From: Eucommia ulmoides
Taxonomy: Eukaryota; Streptophyta; Magnoliopsida; Garryales; Eucommiaceae
NCBI GenBank assembly: GCA_016647705.1
Contig: CM028338.1
Coordinates: 18,187,577-18,251,576, forward strand
DNA: 64,000 nucleotides
Direction: 5' to 3'
Shown here one piece after another: positions 44,739 through 55,212 of the stretch. The position numbers were made by a program, and so were the translations under genes. Under the pieces are notes generated by a model. That model was given only the letters and a program-made list of their open reading frames with translations, searched no databases and was not told the origin of the DNA. Each line of letters opens with the position of its first letter. Positions within the stretch are counted from its first letter, which is position 1.

Positions 44739-44913
44739 GTACTCACTTGTCAAAAGAAACGGAAATAAAAACCATATTTACATTTTTTTATTTTTTTTCT
44801 TTTCTATTTATTTTTTCTTTTCTTTTCTTTTCAACAAACACACCCCCGAACTTATTTGATTGTTACAATTGAAGGGGTGTGTGAAAGACAAATGAAAAAT
44901 GACAAGTGAGTAT
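44739..44913 (-). other. Conserved inverted repeat (stem-loop), element C
   Basis: Arms GTACTCACTTGTCA (44739-44752) and TGACAAGTGAGTAT (44900-44913) pair over 13 bp. The loop contains, on the sense strand, the purine phrase GGGGGTGTGTTTG. The same structure occurs at 49751, 54508 and 59211. RNA function is inferred. Confidence 0.65.
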
Positions 44914-45714
44914 TCAAATACCGAACCAATTAGAAGTTCGCCCTAAACCCAACCGCTCACATCAAGAAGCCTTTGCAACGGCTAACTTGATTCACTCAAA
45001 TGTGCCTTTAAATTCAGCGATTAAGGACTGGAAGGAATTCAATTGGCCATGATATTAGTTTATGTGTTCTGAATTGAATTTGCATTTAGGCTTCGACAGG
45101 GTGACGAGGGATAATCATTTTACAAGGTAGGCTTTAAAGGCTCAAGCGACAAAGAGAATGCCTAAATCACGTCTCCTGAACTACCTCGCCTAAGATTTCG
45201 CCTCAAGTTTCCCCTCAATCAAGTTCTAGAATCCTTAATGTGTCATGAATTTGGTTAATCGATAATCGTTCTCAAATCAATTGAATAGAAATACATTGAG
45301 TCTATGTACCCGTGCAAATTAGGATCTACAATAATTTTTACCAAAAACACGTAGTCAAGCACACAGAATCATACATGCATGGGTATTACCCTTGACTTCG
45401 AAAACAACCAGGGGTAATCTCATCATTGGGTAATGGCCCAGATGAATGCAAAACTCAACATATAAACAACAACACAAAAACATAAACACATTCTAACCTA
45501 AACACACATGCAATACGGAAAAACAATAACACATAAACTAACATACTACTACTATACATCACTTCCGAACTCAAAATGAATAGTGTCCTCAGTGATCCCA
45601 ATCATCAATCTCAACATATGAAATTAAAGCATGCTGACGAAGGGTGTTTAGAACACTTACCTTGGAGGCGAGAGGGTCTCACCTCCGATTTAAGTCGGAT
45701 GTGATGTATTTAAT

Positions 45715-45922
45715 TTATTTGACCTTGGGTTGCCTCCCAAGAAGCGCGTGGTTTAATGTCCTCGGCTCAACATTTAGAACGCCCTCAAGATTGGTGAGGT
45801 TTTGCTTTAGATGGCTCAATCTTTCAACGAAATGCCTCACCGGCTTATGTGCTTGGCCAAGCAACATAAAACGGATTGGAATCCTGTCGAAAGGGATGCA
45901 TCAATACCCGTCGATCTAACAT
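45715..45922 (-). pseudogene. Gag remnant joined to LLGRQPK tail, element C
   Basis: From ATG at 45922: MLDRRVLMHPFRQDSNPFYV then AW, the counterpart of MFDEKVLLRFSQQDSESFYI in element A. The reading frame then shifts by one and continues AHKPVRHFVERLSHL, LTNLEGVLN, RTLNHALLGRQPKVK and TAA at 45717-45715. So almost all of the gag middle, and everything of pol, has been deleted, leaving the two ends fused out of frame. A's tail has the same HKxxxxHIE... IEG... LNQTLLGRQP order. The retained ends may carry packaging or other RNA signals. Confidence 0.65.
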
Positions 45923-46130
45923 TGGCACGTACCCTGCATAAGAAACAAAAACAAAACTACAAACAAAAATTATATACAAAGAAATGCCTAAAGTAAAATT
46001 AGGTCACTTTCACACAATATCGACAATGAACGACATCACCAATCCCGGCAATCGAAACACTTGCTTCTCCTATCTAAAACTTAAGTCTAGAGCCGTTATC
46101 GCGTTTTTCCGACAATAACATTAAAACAAT

Positions 46131-46147
46131 CCCCGGCAACGGCGCCA
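46131..46147 (-). promoter_or_regulatory. Element C primer binding site, tRNA-Asp
   Basis: TGGCGCCGTTGCCGGGG on the minus strand, six bases after the 5' LTR. It equals the complement of the 3' end of plant tRNA-Asp including CCA (CCCCGGCAACGGCGCCA). This primer type is established for Athila-group gypsy elements. Confidence 0.9.
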
Positions 46148-46153
46148 AAAACT

Positions 46154-47995
46154 TGGTAGGGGCGTAAATACGCCGCTACTTACACTCGCAAGTATACGAG
46201 GTCTATGTTTTAGTATAATGTGATCATTAAGATTGGGTTATCGTATCCACTGGGATTGTTGTCGTTACTATCGAATACCGCGTTTGTCGTGACCTAATTT
46301 TATCTAGGCGAAAAACAAATGTATTTAATTAATTAAACTAATACTAATATATCCTAAATTAACTACACTATTATGTCAATATGTTTTAGGGTGAAGAATT
46401 GCATAGGTATTAACGTGTTTACAAATACGTGTTCGATTCCGATTTACTCACGTTTACGTTGTTCGACCTATTTGACAACCTCGGTACGTAAACTTCACCG
46501 CCACCTCTTCTGAGTGTAAGACGGGAGAATACATGACTTCGAGTCAACGAAGAAGTCCTCCTCAACGTCTTAACGACCCTAGGTCACGTGAGTCTCGCCT
46601 AGCGTAATTGATTGCACGCAATCTAACTCCCTCCCGGGTTATTGGATCGTCGCGTTGTATTTACCCTATCGACAATCTCCGTTCTAAAACTCTCTCTCCA
46701 CCTCTTCCGAGTGTAATACGAGGGATATAACACGACTTTGAGTCAACGAAGAGGTCCCCCCCAACATCTTAATGACCCTAAGTAGCGTGTATCTTGCCCA
46801 ACGTCATCGATTGTCCACGATTCAAACCCTGACTGGGTTATAGAATCGTGATGTGTGTTTACCTTAATCCGAATCTGGGGTTTGTAAAAATCCCGTATTC
46901 TCCATTTATCAATCCAAGAATAATAAACAAACAATACAATAAATCATCCAAACAACGTATTTATAAATTATAGGTTAATCCCTACTACAATCCATATTTA
47001 ACTCGGGGCCATAGCCGCATATACAAGAAAATAACGAGCTAAACATGCTCACATACTCCTAAGATAAAGAAATAAGGAAAAACGATCGAAGAACTTAGCC
47101 TCGTCCGAAGATAAACCGCTAAGAACGCTCAACGATCAATTCGCCGTCTTCTCCACTTCGGGATGTGAGCTCCACCACTAAAATCTCTAACCCTAGGCTT
47201 AACTATAGCCTAAAGGGCTAAAAAATGCAAGAGATGGAAGAGATGTGGAGAGAAGGGAAAATAATATCCCAAAAGATCTCAAAATATCTAATAAATATCA
47301 AGGGTGTGCTGCAGGATTTTTGCCTAGGCGAATAAAACTTCACCTAGGCGAAGTTAAGTCGGTTAACTTTCTGCCGGAAATTCGCCTAGGCGAAGAAAAC
47401 TTTGCCTAGGCGAAGTTACTGCAGGTTTGAAATGTTGTTTTGGCTGTAACTTCTTCATCCGAACTCCGATTTAGGTGATTCAAAAACCTATGTAAAGATA
47501 CGAAAAAGATATACAACTTCCATGTTTTGAGTATTTCCAAAATAGGATTTCATCATAGTCCAAAATATCCTTGAAGTTACAGCACCTGTACCAGCTTTGC
47601 AGGTTTGGTGACCGCCTAGGCGAAGAAGTAGGCGGTGGACTTGGAAATGTTTCTATTGGGGTTTCCACCTAGGCGGAGGAATTTCCTACCTAGGCGGTGG
47701 GCTGTTAGTAGCCTTTTGTCATTCTCAGCATCTTTACTGCCTAGGCGGAGGTTTGGACGCCTAGGCGGTGGGCTTCCTTCATATTTTTGCCTTCTTTCTT
47801 GTTTATCCACCGTAACTTCGACTCGCCTTTGGTTCAATCTCATCATTTTCGCTCCAGTTTCCTATCTTTTTTCTCCACATGCCTGATTTATACAAAAAGT
47901 ATAAAAACTAATTTAAACATAATAAAAATAACTATAAACATATTCGAAAACTAACCAATTCGAATTGGAAATAGATAGGTTTTTCACACCTATCA
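46154..47995 (-). mobile_element. Element C 5' LTR
   Basis: 1842 bp; same structure as the 3' LTR. It has an extra 20 bp, GAAAACTTTGCCTAGGCGAA, near 47394-47414, adding one palindrome. Confidence 0.9.
47320..47775 (-). repeat. U3 palindrome array, C 5' LTR
   Basis: As in the 3' LTR plus one additional unit; TCCACCTAGGCGGAGG here where the 3' LTR has TCCACCTAGGAGAAGG. Confidence 0.9.
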
Positions 47996-48000
47996 TATAT
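47996..48000. repeat. Target duplication TATAT, right
   Basis: Partner of 42347-42351. Being simple AT sequence, it is less telling than the other duplications, but both LTR ends are exact here. Confidence 0.85.
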
Positions 48001-48362
48001 GTACCTACACATTACTAGTGGAGAGCGACACGAAAAATGGGCTTATGGTTGTTCTTACATTCACTATCTGGAGATTATTCATTGTATCCTTAGCACATAA
48101 ATATATTTGAGGCTCATTCGGTTGGGTGAAAGTGATTGTGCACGCACTTACACTTCGAAAGTCTTAAGGGAATGATATTGATGCTTGAAAATGAAACTCT
48201 AGATAATCTCAATGTTTGCATTACTCTTGAGCTTAGAGCATAGAGAATTTTGTGCTCTAAGCTCATACTTTTATTGTTGGCGTCTTAGTACTTGATTTGT
48301 ATTTTCTTTTCTTTTATTTTCTTTTGCTTGAAAACAAGTAAATGTTTGAGTTTGGGGGTATT
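48001..48362 (+). mobile_element. Element A internal region, 3' part with PPT
   Basis: Resumes after element C and ends in ATGTTTGAGTTTGGGGGTATT (about 48343-48362), the polypurine tract before the 3' LTR. Contains TTGAGCTTAGAGC and GTGCTCTAAGCTCA, a short inverted repeat at 48229-48265. Confidence 0.7.
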
Positions 48363-48897
48363 TGATAAGTGATTTATTTACCAACAAATCAAGTACTTTT
48401 AGATTCAAATATTTGTGAGTTTTCGAGCTCTTTTTTTTTTTTTTTAGGTTTGTTTTATTTTGGTATTTTTTTGTAGGAATTACAAATAATTGGGTAAAAA
48501 GGTAAAAATGTGGTATAATGAGGTGAATTGGGTTGTGACGGTTCGTCAGTAGTGCAGGAGAAGCAACTTCAAGCCTAATTTTGACCATGATTCAATAAAC
48601 TTTTGGAAACAATCAGAACATGGACGTTATATATCTATTTCCTATCTTTCCATAGCCTTTTTAATCAACTCAATCGGAGTTTGTACGTGAAAGTTATGAC
48701 CAAAATACGAACAATTGTTAGATCCGCCAAAAGAGCACTGCAAACCCTGCTGCAGCGTGCCTATGTAGCGTGGAAACCCAAAAATCCTATTTTTTGAGCT
48801 CCATAAATACTACCTTAAGCCTCAAACCCAGGTGTGGTGAATTTGGGAGAGAAAACACCATACGTGAGGCGATTTTGAGAGATTTTTGGACAAGAGA
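48363..48897 (+). mobile_element. Element A 3' LTR, truncated
   Basis: TGATAAGTGATTTATTTACC onward, collinear with 36945-37500, including the short CATAAATAC TATA region. Cut at about 48897 by a minus-strand LTR. Confidence 0.8.
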
Positions 48898-49750
48898 TGT
48901 TTGCAATAATTTCACGCTTGATTTTACTCGCAAGTGCACGAGTTCAAGTTTTAATATAATGGATATTATGATCAAGTGTCATCCTCTAGGATTGGTGTTC
49001 GGATTAGTTGAATACTACAATTGACATAGTTTAATATTATCTAGACGGTTCAAGAATTGTTTTGAGTTTGCTAATCAAAAAACTAAATTAAAACTAAACA
49101 ACTTTGGATTAAATCTATTAAAATGGATTACCTAGGGATTAATTTCGTTCTAATATATGTTTGATTTCGTTTAGTTAACAATAACGGTATTTATCCTATC
49201 TGACAATCTAGGTATCGTAAACTCGCTCACTACCTCTCCCGAGCGTAAAGTGAGCAAATATGTACCTCGTATTGACATTGATATCCCTATCCAATGTCTA
49301 AACGAGTACACGAGTCTTGACCCAACCTCATGGATTGCACAGTTTCTAATACTATCTCGAGTCATTAGATTGTCGGGATGTGTTTAACCTTAGTCCGAAT
49401 CCGGGGTTACCTCTCCTGGGTGTCAAACATTGTATTCTCAAAACCAACCTTAATACCACAAAAAGCATATTAAGGATGTAATAAAATGGTAAACACAATT
49501 GGATTTAGACAAACATTCGTTAAAGAAACGTATATTCAATCAAACGTATATATACATGAACTACATCAACCCCTAGATAATATCTACGTAGCCTACAATG
49601 ATCACAACCATATAAACATTAAAACAAGAGAAATACATCATCATTGAAGATATAATGTTTAAATACAAAGAGGGAAACAAGGATAGATAGACAAATATGA
49701 GAATGGAGTGTTCTACTTTCGCCAAAACCGTTCCGAAATCGCTTCATCTT
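48898..49750 (-). mobile_element. LTR fragment D, Athila-like family
   Basis: Minus-strand LTR end (TTTTACTCGCAAGTGCACGAG), one ~200-bp module (49210-49350) and the phrase GAGTGTTCTACTTTCGCC, as in solo LTR B at 38585. It lacks the U3 part, being cut at about 49750 where internal sequence of element E begins. Confidence 0.75.
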
Positions 49751-49879
49751 CTTCACTTGTCATTTTCTTATTCATTTTTGCACACTCCTAAAACTGTAGA
49801 AATTCGAATACGTTTGGGGGTGTGTTTGAAAAAAAAAAATCATTTTTTTTTTTTTACGTTTCTTTTGACAAGTGAGTAC
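49751..49879 (+). other. Conserved inverted repeat, element E
   Basis: Left arm CTTCACTTGTCA is clipped by the junction with D; right arm TGACAAGTGAGTAC at 49866-49879. Loop holds GGGGGTGTGTTTG and an A9/T14 pair. Confidence 0.55.
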
Positions 49880-50461
49880 AAAGTTCTTAAATTTATGTTC
49901 AGGGTTGTTTAAATTATATCTATGGGGTTTCAAGAGTGAGAAAGAGTCAAGCACGTGCCTCGGGTATCATCACGTTAACCTATTTTCTATTCAAATTTAC
50001 CCTTGGCCATTAATCCAAAACCGAACCAAGCCCTACTGATCTTCATGAACCTCCAAGCCTACATTAGTGGAGAATAGATCCCGGGTCAGGCGTATGAATT
50101 CCCTATACCTTAAAGGTTTTAGTCATGAAATATATTGAGGGATAATCCCATCTAATCAATGGATAGTAGTATATTTGAATTTAATCACACACACTTAAAC
50201 ATGATCTAGAATGACGCCTACTATTTTTGAACGTTGAAATTCTAGAACACCACATGGTGTGATTTATACTTGAACTTGATAGGATTGGGGGCCGATGAGG
50301 GAAAATCTTTCGGCCGGTAGATGATAATCAAAACTTTCACATTTTTTTGCTTTTAGTGTTTTTCGTTTTTAGTTTTCAATTTCGTAATTAGTTTTTATAG
50401 TTTCTCATATTGTGTGGGTGTTTTGCTCGAGGACTAGCAAAAATCTGAATTTGGGGGTATT
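49751..50461 (+). mobile_element. Element E internal 3' part
   Basis: Collinear with 54510-55212 and 59213-59969: GTTCAGGGTTGTTT, CCTTGGCCATT, ACCAAGCCCTACTGATCTTC, CTACATTAGTGGAGAATAG, ATTCTAGAACACCAC, CTCGAGGACTAGC, then the polypurine tract AATTTGGGGGTAT. Confidence 0.8.
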
Positions 50462-50677
50462 TGATAGGTGTAAATTACCTATATATTTTTAAAACGAATT
50501 TGTTAGTTTTCGAGTACTTTTAGTACGTTTTTAATATGTTTTTATTCGTTTTGTATTAAAATAGGTGTATGGGTAAAAATGTATGAAATCAAAGTGAAAA
50601 CGATCAATTCAGACCAAAAACGGTCGGAGAACGGTGGAAAAACAAGCTAGGAGGCAAGATTATAAAAATAGCAGCCC

Positions 50678-50850
50678 ACCGCCTAGGCGTCCAGACCATC
50701 GCCTACGCGAAGAAAATATAGAGTGCACCAATTCTTGTTGAACGTCCACCGCCACAGTGGTGACAATATAGGATGTCACCAAGTCCACCGCCTTCTCCAT
50801 CGCCTAGGCGAACAGTGAACCGACATACCTACCGCCGCGGCGGTGACTTC
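50678..50850 (+). repeat. U3 palindrome array of LTR E
   Basis: CCACCGCCTAGGCGTCC, CATCGCCTACGCGAAG, CCACCGCCACAGTGGTG, CATCGCCTAGGCGAAC and ACCGCCGCGGCGGTG (50831). Both CTAG and CGCG cores occur in one LTR. Confidence 0.85.
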
Positions 50851-50884
50851 TGCACAGTTTAGATATTGTTTTTAGATATTTTCC

Positions 50885-50893
50885 CTATAAATA
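50885..50893 (+). promoter_or_regulatory. LTR E TATA box
   Basis: CTATAAATA followed by CCTCTCCTCTCC, about 40 bp after the last palindrome. Confidence 0.65.
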
Positions 50894-51975
50894 TCCTCTC
50901 CTCTCCTTTCCTCTTGCCTCTCTCCAGCCATTACAGCCCTTAGGGCTTGGTTTTGAAGATAGAGAGAGTTTGGGGAGTGCTCAAACATATCCGAAGGAGA
51001 AGATTAACATACAGAGAAGGAGAATCGATCGGTGGATGGTTTTAGCAGCTAATCTTCGGATATCGGCTAAGTTCATCTATTTTTCCTTTTATTTCTTATC
51101 TTCGATATATGTTTGAGCATGTTTAGCCCAGTTTTAATTTTATAAACGACTATGTCCATAGGCTAAACGTGGATTATGTATGAGATTAATATAATTTTTC
51201 AAAACATAGTTTTGGTTGAGTTGTGTTTCTTTAATGATTGTTCTTTAATGTTTGATTGTGTTTATTATTTTTTCATGATTATATGCTAGTATAGATATAT
51301 CGAGAATATGGGGTTTGACACTCAGAAGAGGTAATCCTGGATTTGGACTTGGCAAAACACAACGCATGAAATTAATGATGTTGGGGCGAGACTCACGTGA
51401 CCTAGAGTCATTAAGACGTTAAGGGGGACTTCTTCGTTGACACGAAGTTGTGTTATAACCCTCGTCTTACACTTGGGAGAGGTGAAGGGGGAGTTTACAA
51501 ATTGAGATTTCAAGTGCAATCAATGATGTTGGGGCAAGACTCACGTAACCTAGGGTAGTTAAGACGTTGAGGGGGACTTCTTCGTTGACATGAAGTTGCG
51601 TATGCCCCCGTCTTACACTCGGGAGAGGTGGCGGAGGAGTTTTAGATACCGAGATTGTCAAATAGGTCGAACACCATTATTGTAAACTAAACGAAATCAA
51701 ACACGTTTAAGTAAATAAAGTTAATCCCTAGATAATCCATTCCCTAAACTATCTTGTATTAGTAATTAGTATAGTTAAATTAGTATTTTAGTATTAGTAT
51801 TTAAATTATATTCCATTTTAAGCACCTAGATAAAATTAGGTTATGACAATTGCGGTACTCGATAGTAATCTCAACTAATCCCCGTGGATACGATACCTGA
51901 CCAAAAGGTCCATTATACTAAAACTTGATCCGTACGCTTGCAGTGAAAGTGACAACGCTTATATTGTGGCCACCA

Positions 51976-52547
51976 CTCGCTTAGGATTTCGCCTCAAGTT
52001 TCCCCCTATCAAGTTCTCGATTCCTTAAAAGTGTCATGAACTTGCTACTGAATAATCAACGTCAAATCATTTGAATAGCTATACAATGAGTCTACGTGAT
52101 CGTGCAATTTAGGATCGAAATGACTTTTACCTAATAGACATGCCAAGCACACAGAACACATATGAATGGGCATTACCCCTGACTTTGATACACAACTAGG
52201 AGATAATTTTCATCATTGGGTAATGGTCCAAAAGAACTCAACAACTCAACACACAATTACTACTTCACACATGAATACAATTATACTAATTCTATACACT
52301 AAAGCTAAACACATACGCATATATTGCACTAAGCAGTCATAACATTACATTTTACATCTAAACATGCAAAAACAAAAACTACAAATTAACTTAAACTATA
52401 AAACATATTTAACAACTATTAAAGTCTACAACATATCCATCAAAATGTCTACAAACCATAAAAACTTAACATACATAAAACATTCATAACAACAAAACTA
52501 AATTATCCCAATACAAAACAAAAAATATCCATCCATAAATAAATAAT
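51976..52547 (-). mobile_element. Inverted internal fragment F of the Athila-like family
   Basis: Its reverse complement follows 58490-58960 (AGACTTTAATAGTT, GGTAATGCCCATTC, GACTCATTGTATAGC, GGAATCGAGAACTTG). It corresponds to the left part of the internal non-coding region. Confidence 0.7.
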
Positions 52548-53559
52548 GTTGGCCCAGTAGAATACCCAAGAGGGGGGGTGAATTGGGTAATTAAAAAATA
52601 ATCAATAAAAAAACTTGAATAAATCAAATAATTAATTTTATGCCTAAATTAATTATTATCTTTATACCACAGCGAAATTATAATAAATCTAAGTGCACAC
52701 CCAAATAGCAAAAATAAACAAATTAATAATGCAGCACACTAGGATATATCCTGGTTCACCAAGCTACTCTTGGCTAGTCCAGTCCTCCGAGCTCCACGGA
52801 GATTCGCACCCACTAATTCTCAAGATCCCTTTAAAGGTAGAAATCAAACTCGCATATCGATTCTTTTACAAGCTCAGAATTAACCTTTACAATTTTCTTT
52901 TCAAAGGCTAAGGAATAACCTCTACTTTTTACAGGCTAAAGAATAACCTAATTCTTTTTAACACTTAGGCTCAAGAATCAAAACCTCACCAAAACAGTCT
53001 AGATATCCTTTTACCCGGTAAGGATTGAACCATTACAAAATCACTCACAAAACGCAATTCTTATCCAAGAAGAATCACTACCTCAATCTCTTTACAAGAA
53101 GAGAGTGAAACCCAGCTACCTTTGATTAAATATCCCCAATGATATTTAATCCGTCACAACTCACCAATACACAAATTGATAAATAGTAAATCTCACTCAG
53201 AGCTTCTACCACCCCAGATAGATAAAAACTCAATTAATATCCCAACTAGTAATAGAAATATGTGAGATCCAAAAATCTGATTATAACAAGAATATGGGTA
53301 GCAAATGGGAGCACGTAATCAGATTCAAGAAATTGTTTGTAAAAATATTTTCTTAAAAAATCAGAAACAATTTCTAAGATCAATTTCCAAATATAGAATA
53401 ATAAATAAAACGTTAAGCAATATGGAAAGAACTCACCCGGAATCTACAGAAATAGTGATTACAACAATGTAGCTTTAAATCCAGTAGCAGTAAAGATAAA
53501 CAACAATTGATCTTCAAGATCGTCTCTCAAAAAAGCTCACAATATTTTAGAAGGATACA
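52548..53559 (-). mobile_element. LTR-like segment G (TGTTGGCCC...ACA)
   Basis: Opens TGTTGGCCCAGTAG, ACCCAAGAGGGGGGGTGAATT, the reverse complement of the end of solo LTR L. Contains GGATATATCCTGGTTCACC (52741) and repeated AAGAATAACCT phrases. The right end, AAGGATACA, is tentative and no target duplication was found. Confidence 0.5.
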
Positions 53560-55212
53560 TATCACTAGTCTTGAGGGCGTACTTAACCAAGACTCGAATG
53601 TGGTGTTGTACGACACTTACTACGGGGCGGAAGTTGCTCTTTGATGAGCACTTCGGCGTATCAGGATGACGACCATAAACTAAGCGCTTCTTGGGAGGCA
53701 ACCCAAGGAAAATAATAAGTTAGATCCATTATAACCGATTTGATTCGGAGGCGAGAGTCTCTCGCCTCCCAGGTATGTGTTCTAAACCCTAGTCTACATT
53801 ATAATGCTTTATCATGTCATTGGGATCACTGACTAGGTTATTATGGGCATTTCCTGTTTGAGTCGGACGTCATGTGTAGTATGTTTTTAGTATATGTTTT
53901 AGTTAGTATGTTTTATTGTTTCTACGTGTGCATGTCTGTTTAGGATAGTTGTTGTGTTATGTGCTGAGTTTTGACGTCATCTGGGCCATTACCCAATGAT
54001 GAGTCTATCCCCTGGTTGTTTATTGAGGTCGAGCGTAAAACTCATGCATGTATGTTCTATGTGCTCAACGTTATATTTTAGTAATAGTTATTATAGATCC
54101 TACTTGCATGAGCATGAAAACGTATTATATAACCGTCTAATTGATTTGAAAATGATTATTTGTCACCTAAATTCATGATATTAGGGTTTCTAGAACTTGA
54201 TTTGGGGGAAATTCGAGGTGAAATCCTAGGCGAGGTAATTCGGAAGACATGATTTAGGCACTCATTTTCTCGCTTGAGCCTTTTTAAGACAACCTTGTTA
54301 AATCATTACCCTCCGTTACCCTGTCGAAGCCTAATAGCCATTTTAATTCTGAACACTTAACCAATACCACGTGACCGATTAAACTTCTTTCCAAACCTAA
54401 ATCGCTAAACCAAAGGCACAATTTGAGAGAATCAAGTTAGCATTCATTATGCTACTTGAAATGAGCGGTTGAGTTTTGGGCGAACTATTAATTGGTTCGG
54501 TATTTGAGTACTCACTTGCCATTTTTTTTTGTTCATATTTCACATACCCCTTAAATTGTACAAATCAAATAAGTTTGGGGGTGTATTTGTTAAAAAAAAT
54601 AAAAAAATCAAGTGTACATGCGATTTTTATTTTCTGTTTCTTTTTGACAAGTGAGTACAAAGTTCTTAAAATTATGTTCAGGGTTGTTTTAGTTATATGG
54701 GGTTTCGAGAGTGCTAAGCGATGTGCCTTGGGACACGTCAAGTTAAAGACGTTAACCCGTTTTCTTTTTCAAATTTACCCTTGGCCATTTGTCCTAAACC
54801 GAACCAAGACCTATTGATCTTTTTGAACTTTTGAGCCTACATTAATGGAGAATAGATCCCGGGTCAAGCCTATGGATTCCCTATACCTTCGGGTTTTTTT
54901 CTGTCATGTACCGATTAACGAACAGTTATATATTTGAGTTTTTAAACACACATACACACTTTAGCAGGATCTATAACGACATTTACTATGATAAATGTTG
55001 AAATTCTAGAACATTACATGATGTGTTTTATGCTTGAACTTGATAGGATTGGGGGCCGATGAGGGATATTTCGTTTGGCTCGTAGATGATACTCAAAACT
55101 TGCACATATTTGTTAATCGTGTTTTTCATTTTTCATTTTTAGTTGTTATATTTTCTTTTATTGCATGGGTGTTTTTCTCGAGGACTCGCAAAATTCCGAG
55201 TTTGGGGGTATT
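53560..55212 (+). mobile_element. Element H internal 3' part
   Basis: Begins in the tail module: CTTGAGGGCGTAC, codons for LEGVLNQDSNVVLYDTYYG, then GCGCTTCTTGGGAGGCAACCC. It follows element C order: GGAGGCGAGAG, CCAGGTATGTGTTC, CCATTACCCAATGATGAG, the inverted repeat (54508-54658), ATTCTAGAACATTAC, CTCGAGGACTCGC, and polypurine tract GAGTTTGGGGGTATT. The 5' part and pol are missing. Confidence 0.8.
54508..54658 (+). other. Conserved inverted repeat, element H
   Basis: Arms GTACTCACTTGCCA and TGACAAGTGAGTAC pair over 13 of 14 positions; loop contains TTTGGGGGTGTATTTG. Confidence 0.65.

Larger units (their letters stand above)
44167..46153 (-). mobile_element. Element C internal region
   Basis: 1987 bp of nearly non-coding sequence. 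Minus-strand order: primer site, short leader, gag remnant and LLGRQPK tail (45922-45715), then about 1.5 kb shared with E, H and I. Shared landmarks are GGAGGCGAGAG, CCATTACCCAATGATGAG, GACTACGTGTTTTTGG, a conserved inverted repeat (44739-44913), and the polypurine tract. A C/T-rich tract lies at 44781-44833. Confidence 0.8.
42352..47995 (-). mobile_element. Element C: complete non-autonomous LTR retrotransposon
   Basis: A 5644-bp element, read on the minus strand. 5' LTR 46154-47995, primer site 46131-46147, internal region 44167-46153, polypurine tract 44167-44180, 3' LTR 42352-44166. TATAT duplications flank it. The LTRs are alike along their whole length by eye (a few differences per 100 bp, plus one 20-bp length difference), so insertion is relatively recent. 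Gag is reduced to a remnant and protease, RT, RNase H and integrase are absent: movement would need proteins from a relative. It resembles a LARD-type derivative of an Athila-like parent. It sits inside element A. Confidence 0.9.
50462..51975 (+). mobile_element. Element E 3' LTR
   Basis: TGATAGGTGTAAATTACC to GTGGCCACCA, 1514 bp. Palindromes at 50678-50850, TATA at 50885, and module repeats at 51478 and 51611. The polypurine tract just before it makes it a 3' LTR. What follows (51976) is inverted family-internal DNA, not a primer site. Confidence 0.85.

Noticed and set aside
46131-46147. tRNA-Asp gene fragment
   Set aside because: Only the 3' 17 nt including CCA match. Nuclear tRNA genes do not encode CCA, and the site lies next to an LTR, so it is a primer binding site.
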